Made by a program: the position numbers and the translations under genes
Shown: one piece after another, positions 32,891 to 45,437 of the stretch
How positions within the stretch are numbered: position 1 is the stretch's first letter
Layout: each line of letters begins with the position of its first letter
The notes under the pieces: model-generated
Database searches by the model: none
What the model was told of the DNA's origin: nothing
The model's input: the letters and a program-made list of their open reading frames with translations, nothing else
Source of the DNA: Zychaea mexicana
Lineage: Eukaryota; Mucoromycota; Mucoromycetes; Mucorales; Lichtheimiaceae
Direction: 5' to 3'
NCBI RefSeq assembly: GCF_025766255.1
Contig: NW_026516666.1
Location: 868,001 to 932,000, forward strand
DNA: 64,000 nucleotides

Positions 32891-35570
32891 ACAGACGAGA
32901 AGGGAAAAATTACCCATCAATCGGTTCCATTACTTACCAACAGCGATGTGGCAAAGAATATGATGTAAACTATATCCACCTCCGTATTACTTTTATTTTT
33001 CTCTTCCTCCCCCACAAAATAGGTGGCAATCCTTTACACGTAACATTTTTTTATAGCTAATAGCTTTTTTTACATACAAACTGCACTGCTAATATACACA
33101 CATTGAACAAAACCACTATGTAATCCTTTCTTCCTCCCCCAAACTTTTCCAAGCAATGTGTAAATTTGCTTGATGTATTTTAATAAAAACACATACCGCT
33201 TTCTTTATATCTTTTTTAATGTATAGAGCTTGAAGCTATATATCATTTCTCAGAAATGGCTGGCCATGTTTATCGCAGTCTTGTACGGGAACCTTTCTTA
33301 GACGGCAGGTCACTGCCTCTATATCCGATGCATTTTAATTTTTACAGCTAAATACCATACAGTTCTAAAAGCTAACGATAAAAGACTCGCGATGGTTTAC
33401 ACTGAAATCAAGAGCAGCAATAATAACGGTCTACCAGCAGGTGGAAGAGTCATCATCATTACCGCCGCCGACGAACTCACCTTTTAAATACGATAATAAT
33501 GCATATTAGTACATCATCCATACAAATGAATGACGTGCTTCTTGGATTTGACATATTGTATCTGGAGCATTCTTGAAGCTTCAGATATTGTCATTCGAAT
33601 CAAATGCCTCATCAGAAATTCAGTATCTACTATATCTTATGCCAGGCGTCTCGAGTTTCTTTGAAGATGCGGAGATGGTGGAGCAGTCCCTCAGCGCACT
33701 GGGCAACATGCTTGGAGAACCATTGACCCGTATTCAGTCGCTTGAATTACTACAACTGCTGCCGCTGCTGCTGTGTTGTCTACGCATCTTGTTGGTCTTC
33801 TAATTCATCACAAGTTCATTTTCGAGATTGGTGCTACTGTTGCCGGTCTTTGACGTCAAAATGCTTTTGGCTTCGCAACATCCAGTGTTCTTCGTTTCTC
33901 GTTGGTAGCCTTTGACATTTTGGTTGCCTTGGGTCTCGCCTTCTTTCTGTGTCTTCCGCACTGCTCTCGTGTAGCTCTTTATCTCTTTTTTTGATGCTAT
34001 TTTCTCTCTCCATTTTTTGCAGGGATTATTATTACTTGGACAATAACTTGCTAATCATTGTGAGATATACCGTTGAATGTGGAATGTAAAAAGTAATATA
34101 CAGCTTTCTGTCGCATCGGTAGCCTTCACTTTTAATAATGCAAGCAAAACCATGTGAGTTCGATTCGGATAAATTACAAATCTTGGTTGCATTTTTAACA
34201 TCCATGTTGACTGTGATGGTCGTGTCCTCAGCATGTCTCCACGCTGTCTGTTGGCATCCCTTGATATGTGCATTGTATGAGCCTCTTCCACCGAAAATAG
34301 TCCAGTCAAGTATACAGGAAGTCTTGACAGCGCAAGAACAAAAGAACAAGGAAGAGCACTATCGATAGCTTTGACATACACTCTTTTATTAACACCACCA
34401 TCATGTCTCAACATCAACCACAGATGATTTCCACTATTACTCCTTACACAGACAGAGCAGTATGGAGTGCAAGCATAGATAAAGGTTATAAAGCATAGCT
34501 GAGACCTGGAAAAGTATATACTGTACGTATATATGCGCATCCATTGGTAAAATCAATGATGGGAGCATACTACACTATTGCTGTGCCTTCTAATTCTGAA
34601 GGCTCCAATAATACCGACTTGCTGCTGCTATTTACAGTCAATAAGTTGTATCAAGCAACGCATTGATGCATTATCACTTTAGCCAGCGTGGCGCATACCA
34701 TACACACATAGGTTTTAACTCAATACTGGCACTTTATATTTCAAATACTGTATCTCAGGTACAACCAAAAGTAAAAATGTAAGTGAAATAAGAGAAAACA
34801 GAATTTTTGTTATGCAATGCTTTATTATTAAAAATGAAATGTAATGCATCGCGGAGCAGGCGGACATGACCAAAGGTATTCATGTTGTAGTATTTATGAC
34901 TATGAACGTTTGCAGAAAAAAAAAGATGGTATGTTAGTCGCTTCCATCCAACAGTTTGCAGCAGACTCTGTATTCGCAATCCATACGTACCTTTTGTATA
35001 TGCTGCATCTTACTATGCGGTGTTTGGGAGGGTAATATCATGGATTGGAAAATCACACTGTAAATCTGTCGGTGATTCCATCCTATTGGATCGTAAAGCC
35101 GCACTGTATATGTGTCGGCAGCTCCATCCTTTTCTGTTTTTTGTTTGTTTGTTGTTTTCCCCTACAAGATCGATACAAACATAGCGTTAGATGATCAGTC
35201 AATCGAAACTTAAAGTGGCGTTTGAACAATGCAGAAAGTAACTTACCGGTGATATTGTTTGTAGAATGTATGTGATAATGTGATGCATAGTATGAATGAT
35301 GTTTAAGAGATTTCCTTGGTTCATGTCCGCTGCTCATTCAAGTATCGCAATTGTATGGTATGGTATTTCTTTTGCTAAATGCTCGACCTCAATCAGCGAC
35401 GCGATCCTTGGTTGTGTTCTCAGAGAGTGGCACCATGAGACCACCGACCCGAAGAATATAAACTCGCTGCCTTCACCAGAATAGCACACGCGTGCTACAC
35501 TGGGCTTGTGGGCCACCATACACCCACCCATGGCCTGCAAGGCCATCATAGGCGCCCCAGCAGATGACCT
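32891..35570. other. Gene-poor stretch with unassigned coding-like fragments
   Basis: Scattered plus-strand fragments look protein-like but do not join into a model: KYHTVLKANDKRLAMVYTEI after a TTTTTACAG at ~33350; EDAEMVEQSLSALGNMLGEP near 33670-33720; and hydrophobic VGLLIHHKFIFEIGATVAGL near 33790-33850. These may be remains of a decayed gene. A 76-codon frame at 34138-34368 has no recognised family. No RNA gene was seen. Confidence 0.3.
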
Positions 35571-35843
35571 CTAAGGCACATGGCAAGTGTTGCGGTGGTG
35601 AGCATTGGCATTGACGTTTGTGCTGTATGCATCTCAGCGTGTCTTTGAACTGTGCGGTAAGTGCATGGCAGTGGAGATATTGACGGTGTCATTTGGGAAC
35701 TGTGTCGTGCAGGGAGAGTTGAGGGGTGTGAGAACAATGCGGCTTGGATCTGAGGGGGTTGGGGCAGTGGAAGGCAATGTGATCTGGTGTGGTTATCTGG
35801 GCTTTGGGATGCAACATCATCTGTTTTTGTAGGTAGTCCAAGA
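35571..35843 (+). repeat. Inverted repeat, arm 1 (~270 bp)
   Basis: Matches 36128-36393 in reverse orientation at roughly 90-95% identity, including a shared GTAGGTAGTCCAAGA end and a shared CACATGGCAAGTGTT start. Arm 1 has a short extra TTGAAC-like insertion. The loop is about 285 bp. No target duplication was found. Confidence 0.8.
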
Positions 35844-36127
35844 CCGGGAATCGGGAAAAATCTACACATGGCTAGAATGGCTTGAACATCCTAGCCAGAA
35901 CACTCATCCCTTATAACGACTTTTTTTTCCCGAGCTTCAGCTGCGAAGAAAGAAGAGCCGCTATAAGGGATGCTTCCAGAACATCTATCGTTAGTGATTT
36001 CTGAATGTAATACCGATAATAGTACAGATCCACACGTTTTTCTATAGTTACCAACCAAACAAATAAGTCTGTACATACCATCATTGTCGCCAAAGGACTG
36101 CCTTGTATATCTCTGCTGTTCTTCTTA

Positions 36128-36393
36128 TCTTGGACTACCTACAAAAACAGATGATGTTGCATCCCAAAGCGCAGATAACCACACCAGATCACATTCCCTT
36201 CCACTGCCCCAACCCCCTCAGATCCAAGTCGCATTGTTCTCACACCCCTCAACTCTCTCTGCAGGACACAGTTCCCAAATGACACCGTCAATATCTCCAC
36301 TGCCATGCACTTACCGCACAGACACGCTGAGATGCATACAGCACAAACGCCAATGCCAATGCTCACCACCGAAACACTTGCCATGTGTCTTAG
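36128..36393 (-). repeat. Inverted repeat, arm 2 (~265 bp)
   Basis: Partner of 35571-35843. Both strands of each arm have open frames (one reads DDVASQSADNHTRSHSLPLP), but the conserved frame is not clear. One phase reads TTPDHIPFHCPNPLRSKSHC and then has a stop. This is probably a foldback remnant of a mobile element rather than a gene. Confidence 0.7.
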
Positions 36394-36897
36394 AGAATCA
36401 ACTACTGAGACGCCCGTACTGCGCCGCACACTGGTCGGCCACCGCTGCTCCTATATAGAGTACAAAGAGTGAAGGGTGAGGAAACTATTATGAAGCGATG
36501 TTCTGGTATATTGAAATTTGAAAAATATATACCTCACACCATCAAAACTTCAAAACTTGTCTTTGCCACTTGAAGACGCTTCTCGTCTAATGAAAAAATG
36601 ATATGGCAAACATTAGCTATTCATCTCTTGTAATCATACCAGGTAACAACGGAGTGTATCGGATGTACGTACCTTATTCTGGGCATGGAGTCCAGCTAAA
36701 GCGCACGAAGGCGCTTTGTCAAATAAATAGGGCGGAAACGGAGGAAGTTTTGATCATGGCGGAGGCAGAGTGGCGGTAAAAAGGACAAAAGGGGAATGAC
36801 CTGTCAAAGTCAACGAAACGCAGTCAGTAACCATGATACACGCTATACGCGCCACAGCCAATAAATTAAGTGTGAGAGATAAGCTTACCAGTATTTT

Positions 36898-37816
36898 TTA
36901 TGTTTTAAAATGTTTTTGTGTTTTTGCTTTTGTGGTTTTTTTTAGAGGTTTTTTGTGATGCTTTTTTGCTTTTTTTTTCAGAGGTTTTTGTAATGCTTTT
37001 CTGCTTTTTTTTCGGGTTTTCTGGTGTTTTCTCGTCGTACGGCACTGCAATAAAAAAAGAAAAGAAGAAAAGAGCCTAAAAGAGTCAACAATTAGTTTAT
37101 AACAGGTACTCGTCAATCTAACCAAGACTGATAAAACAAGGTCAAGTACTTACTTTTTTTTACCACGAATAAACCGGCCAGTAGATTACCTTGAGGGGCG
37201 GGGTGGGTTCCCACTCCATCTCATCTCCTTCACCGGTCTTCCACTCCGTATCCACCGACTGCTCCTCAACGTCTTCCATTTCAACATCTTCGTTGAAATC
37301 AAGCAAGGTGGGAACATATTGTTCCTCCTTCTGCTGTTGCTGCGGTGGTATTGTTGGCAGAACATCCTCCATTTCAACATCTTCGTCGAAATAAGGCTGT
37401 TGCTGCGGTGGTGGTGTTGGTGTGGGAGGGGAAGGGGAGAGTGGCGGTGGCGAGACATGCAACCATTGTTGCTGCACCTGCTGTATTTTCTCAATCCGCA
37501 ACTGCTTGCGCTCACTTTCCTGTTCATTTCTCTTTGCCATCAACTTTCCAAGCACGGTATTGATTGGCGTTGGGGCAGCCGAGGGCTCCTCACGCTTTGC
37601 GGGAGCTGCAGGTGCTGATGGAACTGCAGGTGGTGGGGTAATTGCGGGTGCGAGTGATGTAGGAGGTGGCTGCAATGATGCCGTTAATGCTCCATGTCGA
37701 GCTCGATTGAAGCGTCTGACAGGCTTTTTAAAGACTCTGTCAGTCATGCTTTGCGGTTGGGGTTGCTGCTGTTGCGGTTCCTTGTGAATGAGTTGTAGCT
37801 TTGTGGGCGGGAACAT
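36898..37816 (-). CDS. Pro/Gln-rich protein with duplicated acidic motif and Lys-rich C-terminal exon
   Basis: Two exons on the minus strand: 37816-37190 and 37044-36898 (257 aa), joined by GTAATC...TTGCAG. The first exon begins MFPPTKLQLIHKEPQQQQPQ. It has a Pro/Ala-rich middle, a helical KLMAKRNEQESERKQLRIEK, and two copies of the acidic motif (F.EDVEMEDV) about 35 residues apart. It ends in EWEPTPPLK. The second exon is almost purely basic (KKSRKALQKPLKKKAKKHHK). Without splicing the first exon runs on for only nine more codons (VIYWPVYSW), so the basic exon is likely real. The acid-then-base layout suggests a nuclear or RNA/chromatin-associated protein, but I recognise no domain. Confidence 0.6.
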
Positions 37817-40521
37817 TATGGTAGCGAGCTAAAGAGGAAGAAAAAAAGAGGCACGCGTCAATCTCGAAATTTATTGCCCCGCTGTTTGGGCAGACGGAGC
37901 TTCAACCCTTTTTTTCTTGCGCATTACCATTACCTCACGCTCCCTAATGTGTTCTCTGTAAGAGCTATTTTGCGACACTGAGCTCCCTTGTCTATGCTGT
38001 ATACGTAAAGTAAGCTAGTCACTGGTACATAATTAGCAGCTCATTGAGTTCTCCACATCACAAGGCGAAATGGTGCCTTTTTTTCTTTTTGCGCGGCGAT
38101 GATATCTTTTGTCCAATGAAAGTTCCGTTCATGCAAACGGAGGTTGGACCTGCAGTAACATAATGATAAGATACTCTCGACATATAGACTAGCCAAGAAT
38201 ACAAGGCCGTGTCTTTAAAAATATGACTCATGATTTATGCTTGTTTTAATAGTAAAGGCTTAAGAATAAGATCGACGACTGTTTAAACTTCTAATATCTT
38301 CTAGACAAGTTTTTATGAGTGAGCTTTTTATGTTTTAAAGAACAGGCGTTGCATGTAGTTCACTTGCTTCTTGTCCAGAGTGTGGGTAGACTTCCAACTA
38401 CATGTGTACTGTATACAATGTGATCCTGCTGCTACCCATAAACAAGAAGCGGCATGCTTACGCGTCTCTGATAGTTGGCGCCAAAAGAGCACCGGACAGC
38501 AATATGCTTACATGGAAGACTTTCACGGTCAACGACAACAGCAGTTGACTTGCCATTGCAACCCGTCATATCGCCTATCAGACCGAGCAATTGACTAGCA
38601 TCGATTTCCGAAAACTCTCAAGCTTTTGCTTTCTATTTACAATGATCAACGACTGGAAACTCTAGAAACCTTCGTCATCTTAATATTGATTATAGAATCG
38701 CTACACTAGTCTTATCTTGCTTCTCTGTGTGAGATACTATGAATCAGGCCATCAATATACGTCATCATAGAGCTAACGCAACTTAAGCTGCGCGAGATAA
38801 TGCACCCTTGTTTCATAAGCATTCCATGGAGCAGAACATGCACTGACATTCCGCGAACTAGACATGGGCTACAATCAAAACGCAGTAACAGTAGCAGTTA
38901 AAATTTTAAGCATGCAATTTGACACATCTGACGAATTGTGACAGACGTTCAAGCTGATGGGTGACTTCGCAAATCTGGATAACCATCATCCGCTTATCAA
39001 TTATGGTTTTATAGGCACAGCGTGTGAATGGCGCCTATAATAAAAACTTGCTGTAACGATACCAATAAAGTGACGACTTTTTTTTATCGGTATTCAATTA
39101 TAAATGATGCAGCAAATCTTGCAATCACGCAAGACAGCCTGATAATCACATGAGGTCGTCAGCAACAGCTACTAGCAACCAGGTCAGCGAGTGCTGCAAA
39201 TGGACAATCCGTGCGTAAGTATGAGAGCATCAGCTACAAATATCATGCCATTCCTATACAAGATGCGCGTCACTTTGATGAACCTTATCCTAAGCGTGGC
39301 GTCAGTATGCGGACAAGAGCCTTTCAGGTATCCATTTGCAGCGTAAACCCTCCCCGCCCCACCGACTTTGTATTTCGATAGTTGACGACGGTCACAACGT
39401 GGTTGCATCGTACATGCACAAGGTTTTATACTCTAAAGGTTAGGTCATGCACCGAAGTAAAGACGTATTGCTTGCAATACAAGAGTGGATGACATAATAA
39501 AAGACTGACACACAAATTGACAGCATTCGTCCGCTTGTTCGGTTCCTTTGTTGCATGTCGATTCAGAAGGAAGCCTAATCCAACCTTCCTGATTCATTCC
39601 AGCTACCGTATCCGTACTCAATACATATAATGCGTGGACGTTTTGTGTGGGAGTATAGCAGTACAGAAGTAGCTTTAGGATATACCGGTCAAGAAACTTG
39701 CTGCTCTTCATCACCTCGTTGTTGTACAAATAAATTTTATATAGTCAAACTAAGCATGGGCTGTCACATGTTCAAGCTCACGTACCAAACATTTACGCGT
39801 TTTCAACTGGAAAGAGCTACACTGTATGCCTAATTACTCGAGAGCTGCAAGAGATTATATACATATAGTAACTAATTGTAAGTAAATACACTGTAGTGGT
39901 GCGGGCGACTATTGTTTCAAAACTCGACATGATGGTGCGCACTACGACTACAGTACTGATAAGCAGAGCATGAACGGTATGTTATGAGTCCATATCTTTA
40001 TATGCTCGTTCTAAAAATTGAGTAACTATGTGCTTTGCTTTGTACGTTCTGGTGTTGTGAGGCTTAGTCCATCTTCATCATATTATGGTACAGTACAGCG
40101 TGTCATTAGATGAGGAATGCCGTTTATTAGCATGAGGTCCATTTTTGTACTTGAATACCTATCCTACCGGTAACTGTTAAAGTACCCCAGGATATAGATT
40201 GTGAAAGCTAACCAATCTCCTGTTTTTCTAGTTTTTCTTTTTTCCTTTACGCCCAATCAGGCAAATATTGTACAACATAGCTTTCTTGATTCTCTTGTTC
40301 AATGCCTCATTAATTAACCTTTTTGGAAGGACTTCGTCACATTCACACAGAGTACCACAGATCAACTCTTTAGATCGTAGATCCATTCGCATATATTTAC
40401 CACCTAAAAGCCTGCTTGTTTTCTTTATGTATTAAATATATATATATCTATATATATCTGACTATAGCAGCAGCTACTGCTACTTCCTCTCTTCAATCAT
40501 CTCTCTTTTAACCACATTAAC
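37817..40521. other. Gene-poor intergenic region
   Basis: 2.7 kb without a convincing gene. Around 38345-38590 there are cysteine-containing fragments (for example CSSLASCPECG followed by a stop) that might be a decayed zinc-binding protein. A purely alternating TATATATATCTATATATATC stretch lies at ~40436-40458. Nothing else could be supported. Confidence 0.35.
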
Positions 40522-42017
40522 GTGATCATCAAGATCGAGCCCCGTGAACTTGGAAGAAACCCAAGTGCCTTTATTCATCCTACCGGTTTAGGCTGCATGG
40601 GTTTGTAGTAGAATTCATTGCTGTTTTATTACTGTATCTGACTGGCATGCATGGCATTGATCCATGGTTTGCACAAACAATAATGTGCAGATGAGTGAAT
40701 TTTACGGAGAAAAGAGCGACGAAGAAAGCATTGCTGTTTTGAAACGTGCATTAGAAATTGGGTAAGAATAATGGGTCTAGACACATCATGCAATGTTTCA
40801 TACGAGAAATGAAGCGAGATAGCTTTCCACTAGGTACATTCTTTTATGAAACAAGATAGATGTACAATCTGAGACACAGCTGATGTGTATGATGTGGGTC
40901 ACAATGAACGTCTTTCGAGCAATGTAAAGATAACCGGGATCAGATTCTCCTTTGCATGAACTTTGGTGGGGTCCGCGATGGAAAGACGGGAGAACTTCTG
41001 AGCGTTTGCGGAGAACCTGAATATGTGCGTGAGACTTGTGAGAAGAGCTTGAAGCGATTGGGTGTAGAAACCATCGATTTGTATTACCAGCATCGAGTGG
41101 ATAAGGACACGTAAGTGCTTTAAGAATAATATGATGGGTGCAGATGTACGGTAATGTTATATTTTTAAAACAATGTTTTGACACTTTCTTGTTTGATGTA
41201 TTGTCACATTTTACATGTAATTAGATCGATTGAAGAAACTGTCAAAGCCATGGCTGAGCTTGTTAAAGAAGGAAAAGTGCGTTACCTCGGTCTTTCTGGA
41301 TGCAGTGCTAAAACGCTTCGTCGAGCTCACAAAATACATCCGATCTCGCCTGTACAAGTGAACAAAAAGCAGCAACATATATTAAATACCTAGTCCTCAT
41401 TGTCTTACTACCGTAACGCCATTAGATGGATTATTCTCCATAGAGTCGCGGTGTCGCAACCAATGGTGTGTTGCAGACTGCCCGAGAACTTGGCATCTCT
41501 ATCGTGGGCTGGTAAGTTGTTGGATTCGAGGAGTAGATAGTGGTGACAATAGTAGCAGAAAGCAATACGTCGTTTCATCCTTTGTATTGCAGGGGATGGT
41601 TATACACAATCTTAAGGCGAATTGAAACGAGCAATGCGCTGCATCGTACACCTATAATCATCATCTTGCTTTTTCCTATAATATCCGTATTGATACTGTA
41701 CATAGCTCCCCATTGGGTCGTGCAATGTTCACCGATGCAACAAAACCAGCCAATCAATTCGGTGAAAACGTTGATAGACGCTACTTGCCACGATTTGCTG
41801 CAGAACATTTTGACAAAAACAAGGAGTTGGCTGACAAAATGAAGGTCTTGGCGACGAAAAAGGGTCTATCTTTAAGTGAATGTGTGTTGGCATGGATACT
41901 TGCTCAAAATCCTGAATTCATCGTCTTTCCAGGAACCAAACGAATCACCTACTTGGAATCAAGGCAGCGATGATTCAAGTGATGCCGGAAGAAGTTGCTG
42001 AAATGACCTCCCTTTAG
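40522..42017 (+). pseudogene. Aldo-keto reductase (AKR13-type), inactivated
   Basis: Family order is clear: ELGRNPSAFIHPTGLGCMG (no ATG in frame upstream), MSEFYGEKSDEESIAVLKRA at 40690, [12 protein letters not shown] (Tyr kept), [35 protein letters not shown] (His kept), [56 protein letters not shown] and LAWILAQNPEFIVFPGTKRI. Lesions: the first junction does not keep frame, a shift near 40920 lies before the CMNFG motif, the catalytic Lys expected in (T)KFG is Asn, a Trp codon has become TAG (DYSP*SRGVATNG, ~41440), and another shift follows TYLES near 41960. Known family role: NADPH-dependent reduction of carbonyls. It was once a complete multi-exon host gene. Confidence 0.8.
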
Positions 42018-43654
42018 CATTACTGTCAGCGGTGATAGTAATGATGAGGCACAGGCTGCTCTTGAGGATATCGATAGTGACAATGAGAAAGATGGTGGTA
42101 ATTTTACAACAGTACGAGGGTAATAATATTGTATAAATGTAGTTATCACAGCAAACATGTTATTATATCCATCATTGAATGATAGTGTCCTTTGATAAAT
42201 TTATTTACAGCACGTTACATTTTTTGAGCTGTAGCGTCGTTTATAATGATTGTATGTTAGTTGCGTTTTATTGTTGATGTATAGCGAGAATAACAGTTTC
42301 ATATTCTTTGAAAATTTGCATCACACTGACCTTTTTCCTTCCTCCTGTCTTTCTCGTCCTCCACATGCTCTCAACCATTTGTAAATTCGTCATTGCTTGC
42401 ATATATGTTAGAAAAGAACAAGACCGCTCGTACATTACGTGGCATAGAGCTGCTAATGTGACTCATGCTTTAGCTTGACGTCGTGGATATCATGTAAATC
42501 TATTTACTCTTATAATTACTGTAGTAGATTACGCTGAGAGAATCACTGTTGCGGGAAAAACAACTCGGTAATCATTTCCTCCCAACCACTACCACACAAT
42601 AACAAGAAATCACATCGCGTCAACTGAAAAAAGTGGCGCCTTGCCACGAGTTTCTTTCGGCAGCGCAGGTCAACAAGTACATAACTTTTGAGCATCACGC
42701 CGGGCTCCGTTTACTGATATGAGCAAAAGCGTCACGAGTCCCATACCTATTGGGTGCTTCTGCATCAACACAAAGTAAATAACATGCATCTTTGCAAATA
42801 TATTTTGAGACTTCCTGCGTGTATGCACATTTTTATGTATTTTCCAAGCATTACCCCGATGTCCCCTGGCTCGTTATGCATAGTATATTCTGTCAGGCTC
42901 TTTATATTATGTGTTCTAGCAACGAAGTGCTGCATGACCAGAACGAAGAGTGTCTATAGGTCTCGAATCCTCGAAAATAAATATTGAAGCAACATACTTA
43001 CGATATGCCAAAAATACGAATTCAAGGTAAACACTAACGTAGTAAGCGATGAGTTTAAACCCCGTTTTTGTGTATTGCATACATATGAAGGAATGTAGAT
43101 CATACCAACTATATAGCAAGCCCCAAATGACTTTGTATTCGATGAGAAAAAAAATTAGGCTCGGCGCACCATATACAACACTAGTAATGCACTTCATTAC
43201 TTTTCCTCTCTCATTCTTTCCCGCGAAACATAATGGCAGAATATAGGTTATGCTTATTAGTACATGTCTCAGTAAGAAAAGCCGGTTTTTTGACGAAAAA
43301 CGGGTGGAGGCAGACGCAGACTGTTACATAAACTCGAATTCATAAGTACAACTGCGACAGCAGTCACCTTCAGTAAGCACAGCGCCGATCCCACTCTCTA
43401 GCACTGATAGTACTCTCGGAACAGAGAGTAAATAAAGAAGTTACGATGCGTCGCTTTTTCTATTTGAATAAGAATAACAAGCATAACGATTACGTAAAAC
43501 TGCATACTATATACTGTAGAGGAAACCATAGAGTCAAAAAAAGCAAAAATAAGGTTGATTTAGTCTGCTTCTGCTGCTTCTAACAAACAGCAATGATTAT
43601 TCGGTTTGTTTAATGTTTATCGCTCATCATGTCATTGCGTCGTCCTTGCCTGTT
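42018..43654. other. Intergenic, no gene seen
   Basis: 1.6 kb, AT-rich, with short frames only (a 93-codon minus frame at 42916-43197 has no family resemblance). It leads into the promoter of the first secreted-protein gene. Confidence 0.4.
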
Positions 43655-43660
43655 GCCTTA

Positions 43661-43666
43661 TATAAA
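43661..43666 (+). promoter_or_regulatory. TATA box of secreted-protein gene 1
   Basis: TATATAAAGGG context, about 95 bp before the ATG at 43755. The same motif recurs upstream of the two paralogues at a similar distance. Confidence 0.6.
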
Positions 43667-43754
43667 GGGCTCAGCAAAATCGTAAGAGCAGAATCATCAC
43701 AACAATAATCCATCATCACCTTTCTCTTTTGATAGCACATTTAAAACACGCACA

Positions 43755-44063
43755 ATGAAGTTCGCTAGCGCTATTACTGCTTTCTTTACCTTGTTTGCTG
43801 CTTCTGCTCTCGCCCTCCCTCATGGTGGCGATCAAAGTAATACCGTTGGAGGTTGCAACAATGATGGTGGCCACGGTGGTATCGTACGTATTATACCGGC
43901 TCTTTATTATTGCTCCTTTTACTGCTGCCATGAAAGACTAATACATGTTGCTAACGATACAAGCCTCTTTAACAATATATAGCTCACCGGAATCCTCGAA
44001 AAGGGTATCCTTAACGACAACACCAAGAATTGCTACCAGCAAGTTACTAATGTCGATGATTAA
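43755..44063 (+). CDS. Small secreted protein, family member 1
   Basis: Exons 43755-43883 and 43983-44063, giving 69 aa. The N-terminus MKFASAITAFFTLFAASALA is a clear signal peptide, cleaved probably after ALA. The mature part is short and Gly/Asn/His-rich (LPHGGDQSNTVGGCNNDGGH). The second exon (27 codons including the stop) reads LTGILEKGILNDNTKNCYQQ and ends in VDD. There are two cysteines, one per exon, possibly forming a disulphide. Two paralogues nearby share the signal peptide, the intron position in the GI/V/L codon before L(T/P), and the 81-nt last exon. Function unknown; it could be a cell-surface or effector-like peptide. No toxin family is recognised. Confidence 0.75.
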
Positions 44064-44954
44064 ATTTGATGGGATTTGGCCTTGTTGGGATAATACATGT
44101 ATATACATCTCACATTTTATAACGTTGCATATCATCGCTGCTTCTTTTTTTCCCACAACATAACATTTGCGGTATTACCACAAGAGTTTTTCATACTTTT
44201 CCTTTTTAAACATATTCTAGTATTAGTGTATTTTGCTTGAGTCTCGACAATTTTGACATATTTATCAACGTCCATATTATCAAATAAACATATTTCTTTT
44301 TCATCTTTATATTTTTTACAGCTATGTACAGAAGACTTTGAAGTGAATCTATTTGAATGAATGCATGAAACATGGAGTGTCAAGTTATTATGATATGCAT
44401 TACTGGTATGCTAGTATGCATCATAACAGAGCACAGAACGCAGCAGCTGATAGTGAAGGAGGTAGTTTTTACTATACATTGCATTATATTAACAGAGACA
44501 GCAATGTTCCTTCCACTTGATCCGATATGATATCACCTCTTTTAAGTGGTTAAAAATAATGAGTGCAAACTTTTTAGAGTACGTGCGTCTGCCAAATAGA
44601 GACCACGGGATAATAGATACTATTATAATTAGGATAATGCAAATCGCAGGCTTATGATGATACAAGCAACGACAGGTATGTAGTAGACCTAAATTGTTTC
44701 ATGAGGAAGCATAGGGATCCTGCCTTCCAACAAAGTAATAAAGCACACATCTCAAGTTTTTTTAAGGCCGTATAATAAATTTATTTGATATGGATATGCA
44801 CTTCAAATGTATGCTAAAGGGTTAGATAAGAAAAAAGAAGAGGGAGCTGTAAAATTCGTGCTGTTGTGGTCTACTACTAATAAGATGCGTGAAATAGTAG
44901 CAGTAACAAAAAACGTTAAAGACAACGACGGTAGCTGACCAGCAACATCTTGAT
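44064..44954. other. Intergenic between secreted-protein genes 1 and 2
   Basis: 890 bp, AT-rich. No coding-like frame or repeat stands out. Genes 1 and 2 are convergent across it. Confidence 0.45.
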
Positions 44955-45339
44955 CTAGTGGTCGGTGTCGTCGACTGTCTGGATACAGTACTTCTTGTTG
45001 TTCGAAAGGATACCTGCCTGGAGGACGGCGGGGAGCTATTTTCATTACCAATGTTTTAAAATATGACAAGTACGTAGTCAATTAGTATATGATTCATATC
45101 AATAGTAACTACCATTAGCTGTATGCAGCTTTTGATCTATGAAAGGAAAATTTGCTTGTTATACGTACAACGCCAGTGATATCGCCTTGACCTTTGCAGC
45201 CATGGATGGTAATGTCGTCGTCACCACCACCACGGCGACCATCGCTGTGGTGGTCAGAGTAATGATCGTAGTTGGGACGAGCAACGGCGGAAACGGCGAA
45301 GACGGTGAAAAGGGCAGCAGCGGCGGTGAAGAACTTCAT
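44955..45339 (-). CDS. Small secreted protein, family member 2
   Basis: Minus strand, exons 45339-45169 and 45035-44955, 83 aa. The signal peptide is MKFFTAAAALFTVFAVSAVA. The mature N-part is charged and His/Asp/Gly-rich (DHYSDHHSDGRRGGGDDDIT), then IHGCKGQGDITGV. The last exon (27 codons) reads LPAVLQAGILSNNKKYCIQT and ends DDTDH. The C...C layout, intron phase and last-exon length match members 1 and 3. The hydrophobic LPAVLQAGIL helix between the two cysteines is the most conserved part and could insert into an interface or pack against a partner. Confidence 0.8.
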
Positions 45340-45426
45340 TTTTGGTTTTGGATGGGAAGAGGTAATAAAGTATTACTTGAGATGAAGTGTGATATGATAA
45401 TGTTTCAAAAAAAGTTGTTGGGCAGA

Positions 45427-45437
45427 CCCTTTATATA
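45427..45437 (-). promoter_or_regulatory. TATA box of secreted-protein gene 2
   Basis: Minus-strand TATATAAAGGG, about 90 bp upstream of the start codon at 45339, the same sequence as for member 1. Confidence 0.6.

Noticed and set aside
34055..34540. 161-codon minus-strand frame and the 76-codon plus frame inside it
   Set aside because: Neither shows a known domain; their overlap and the lack of splice context give no basis for choosing one.
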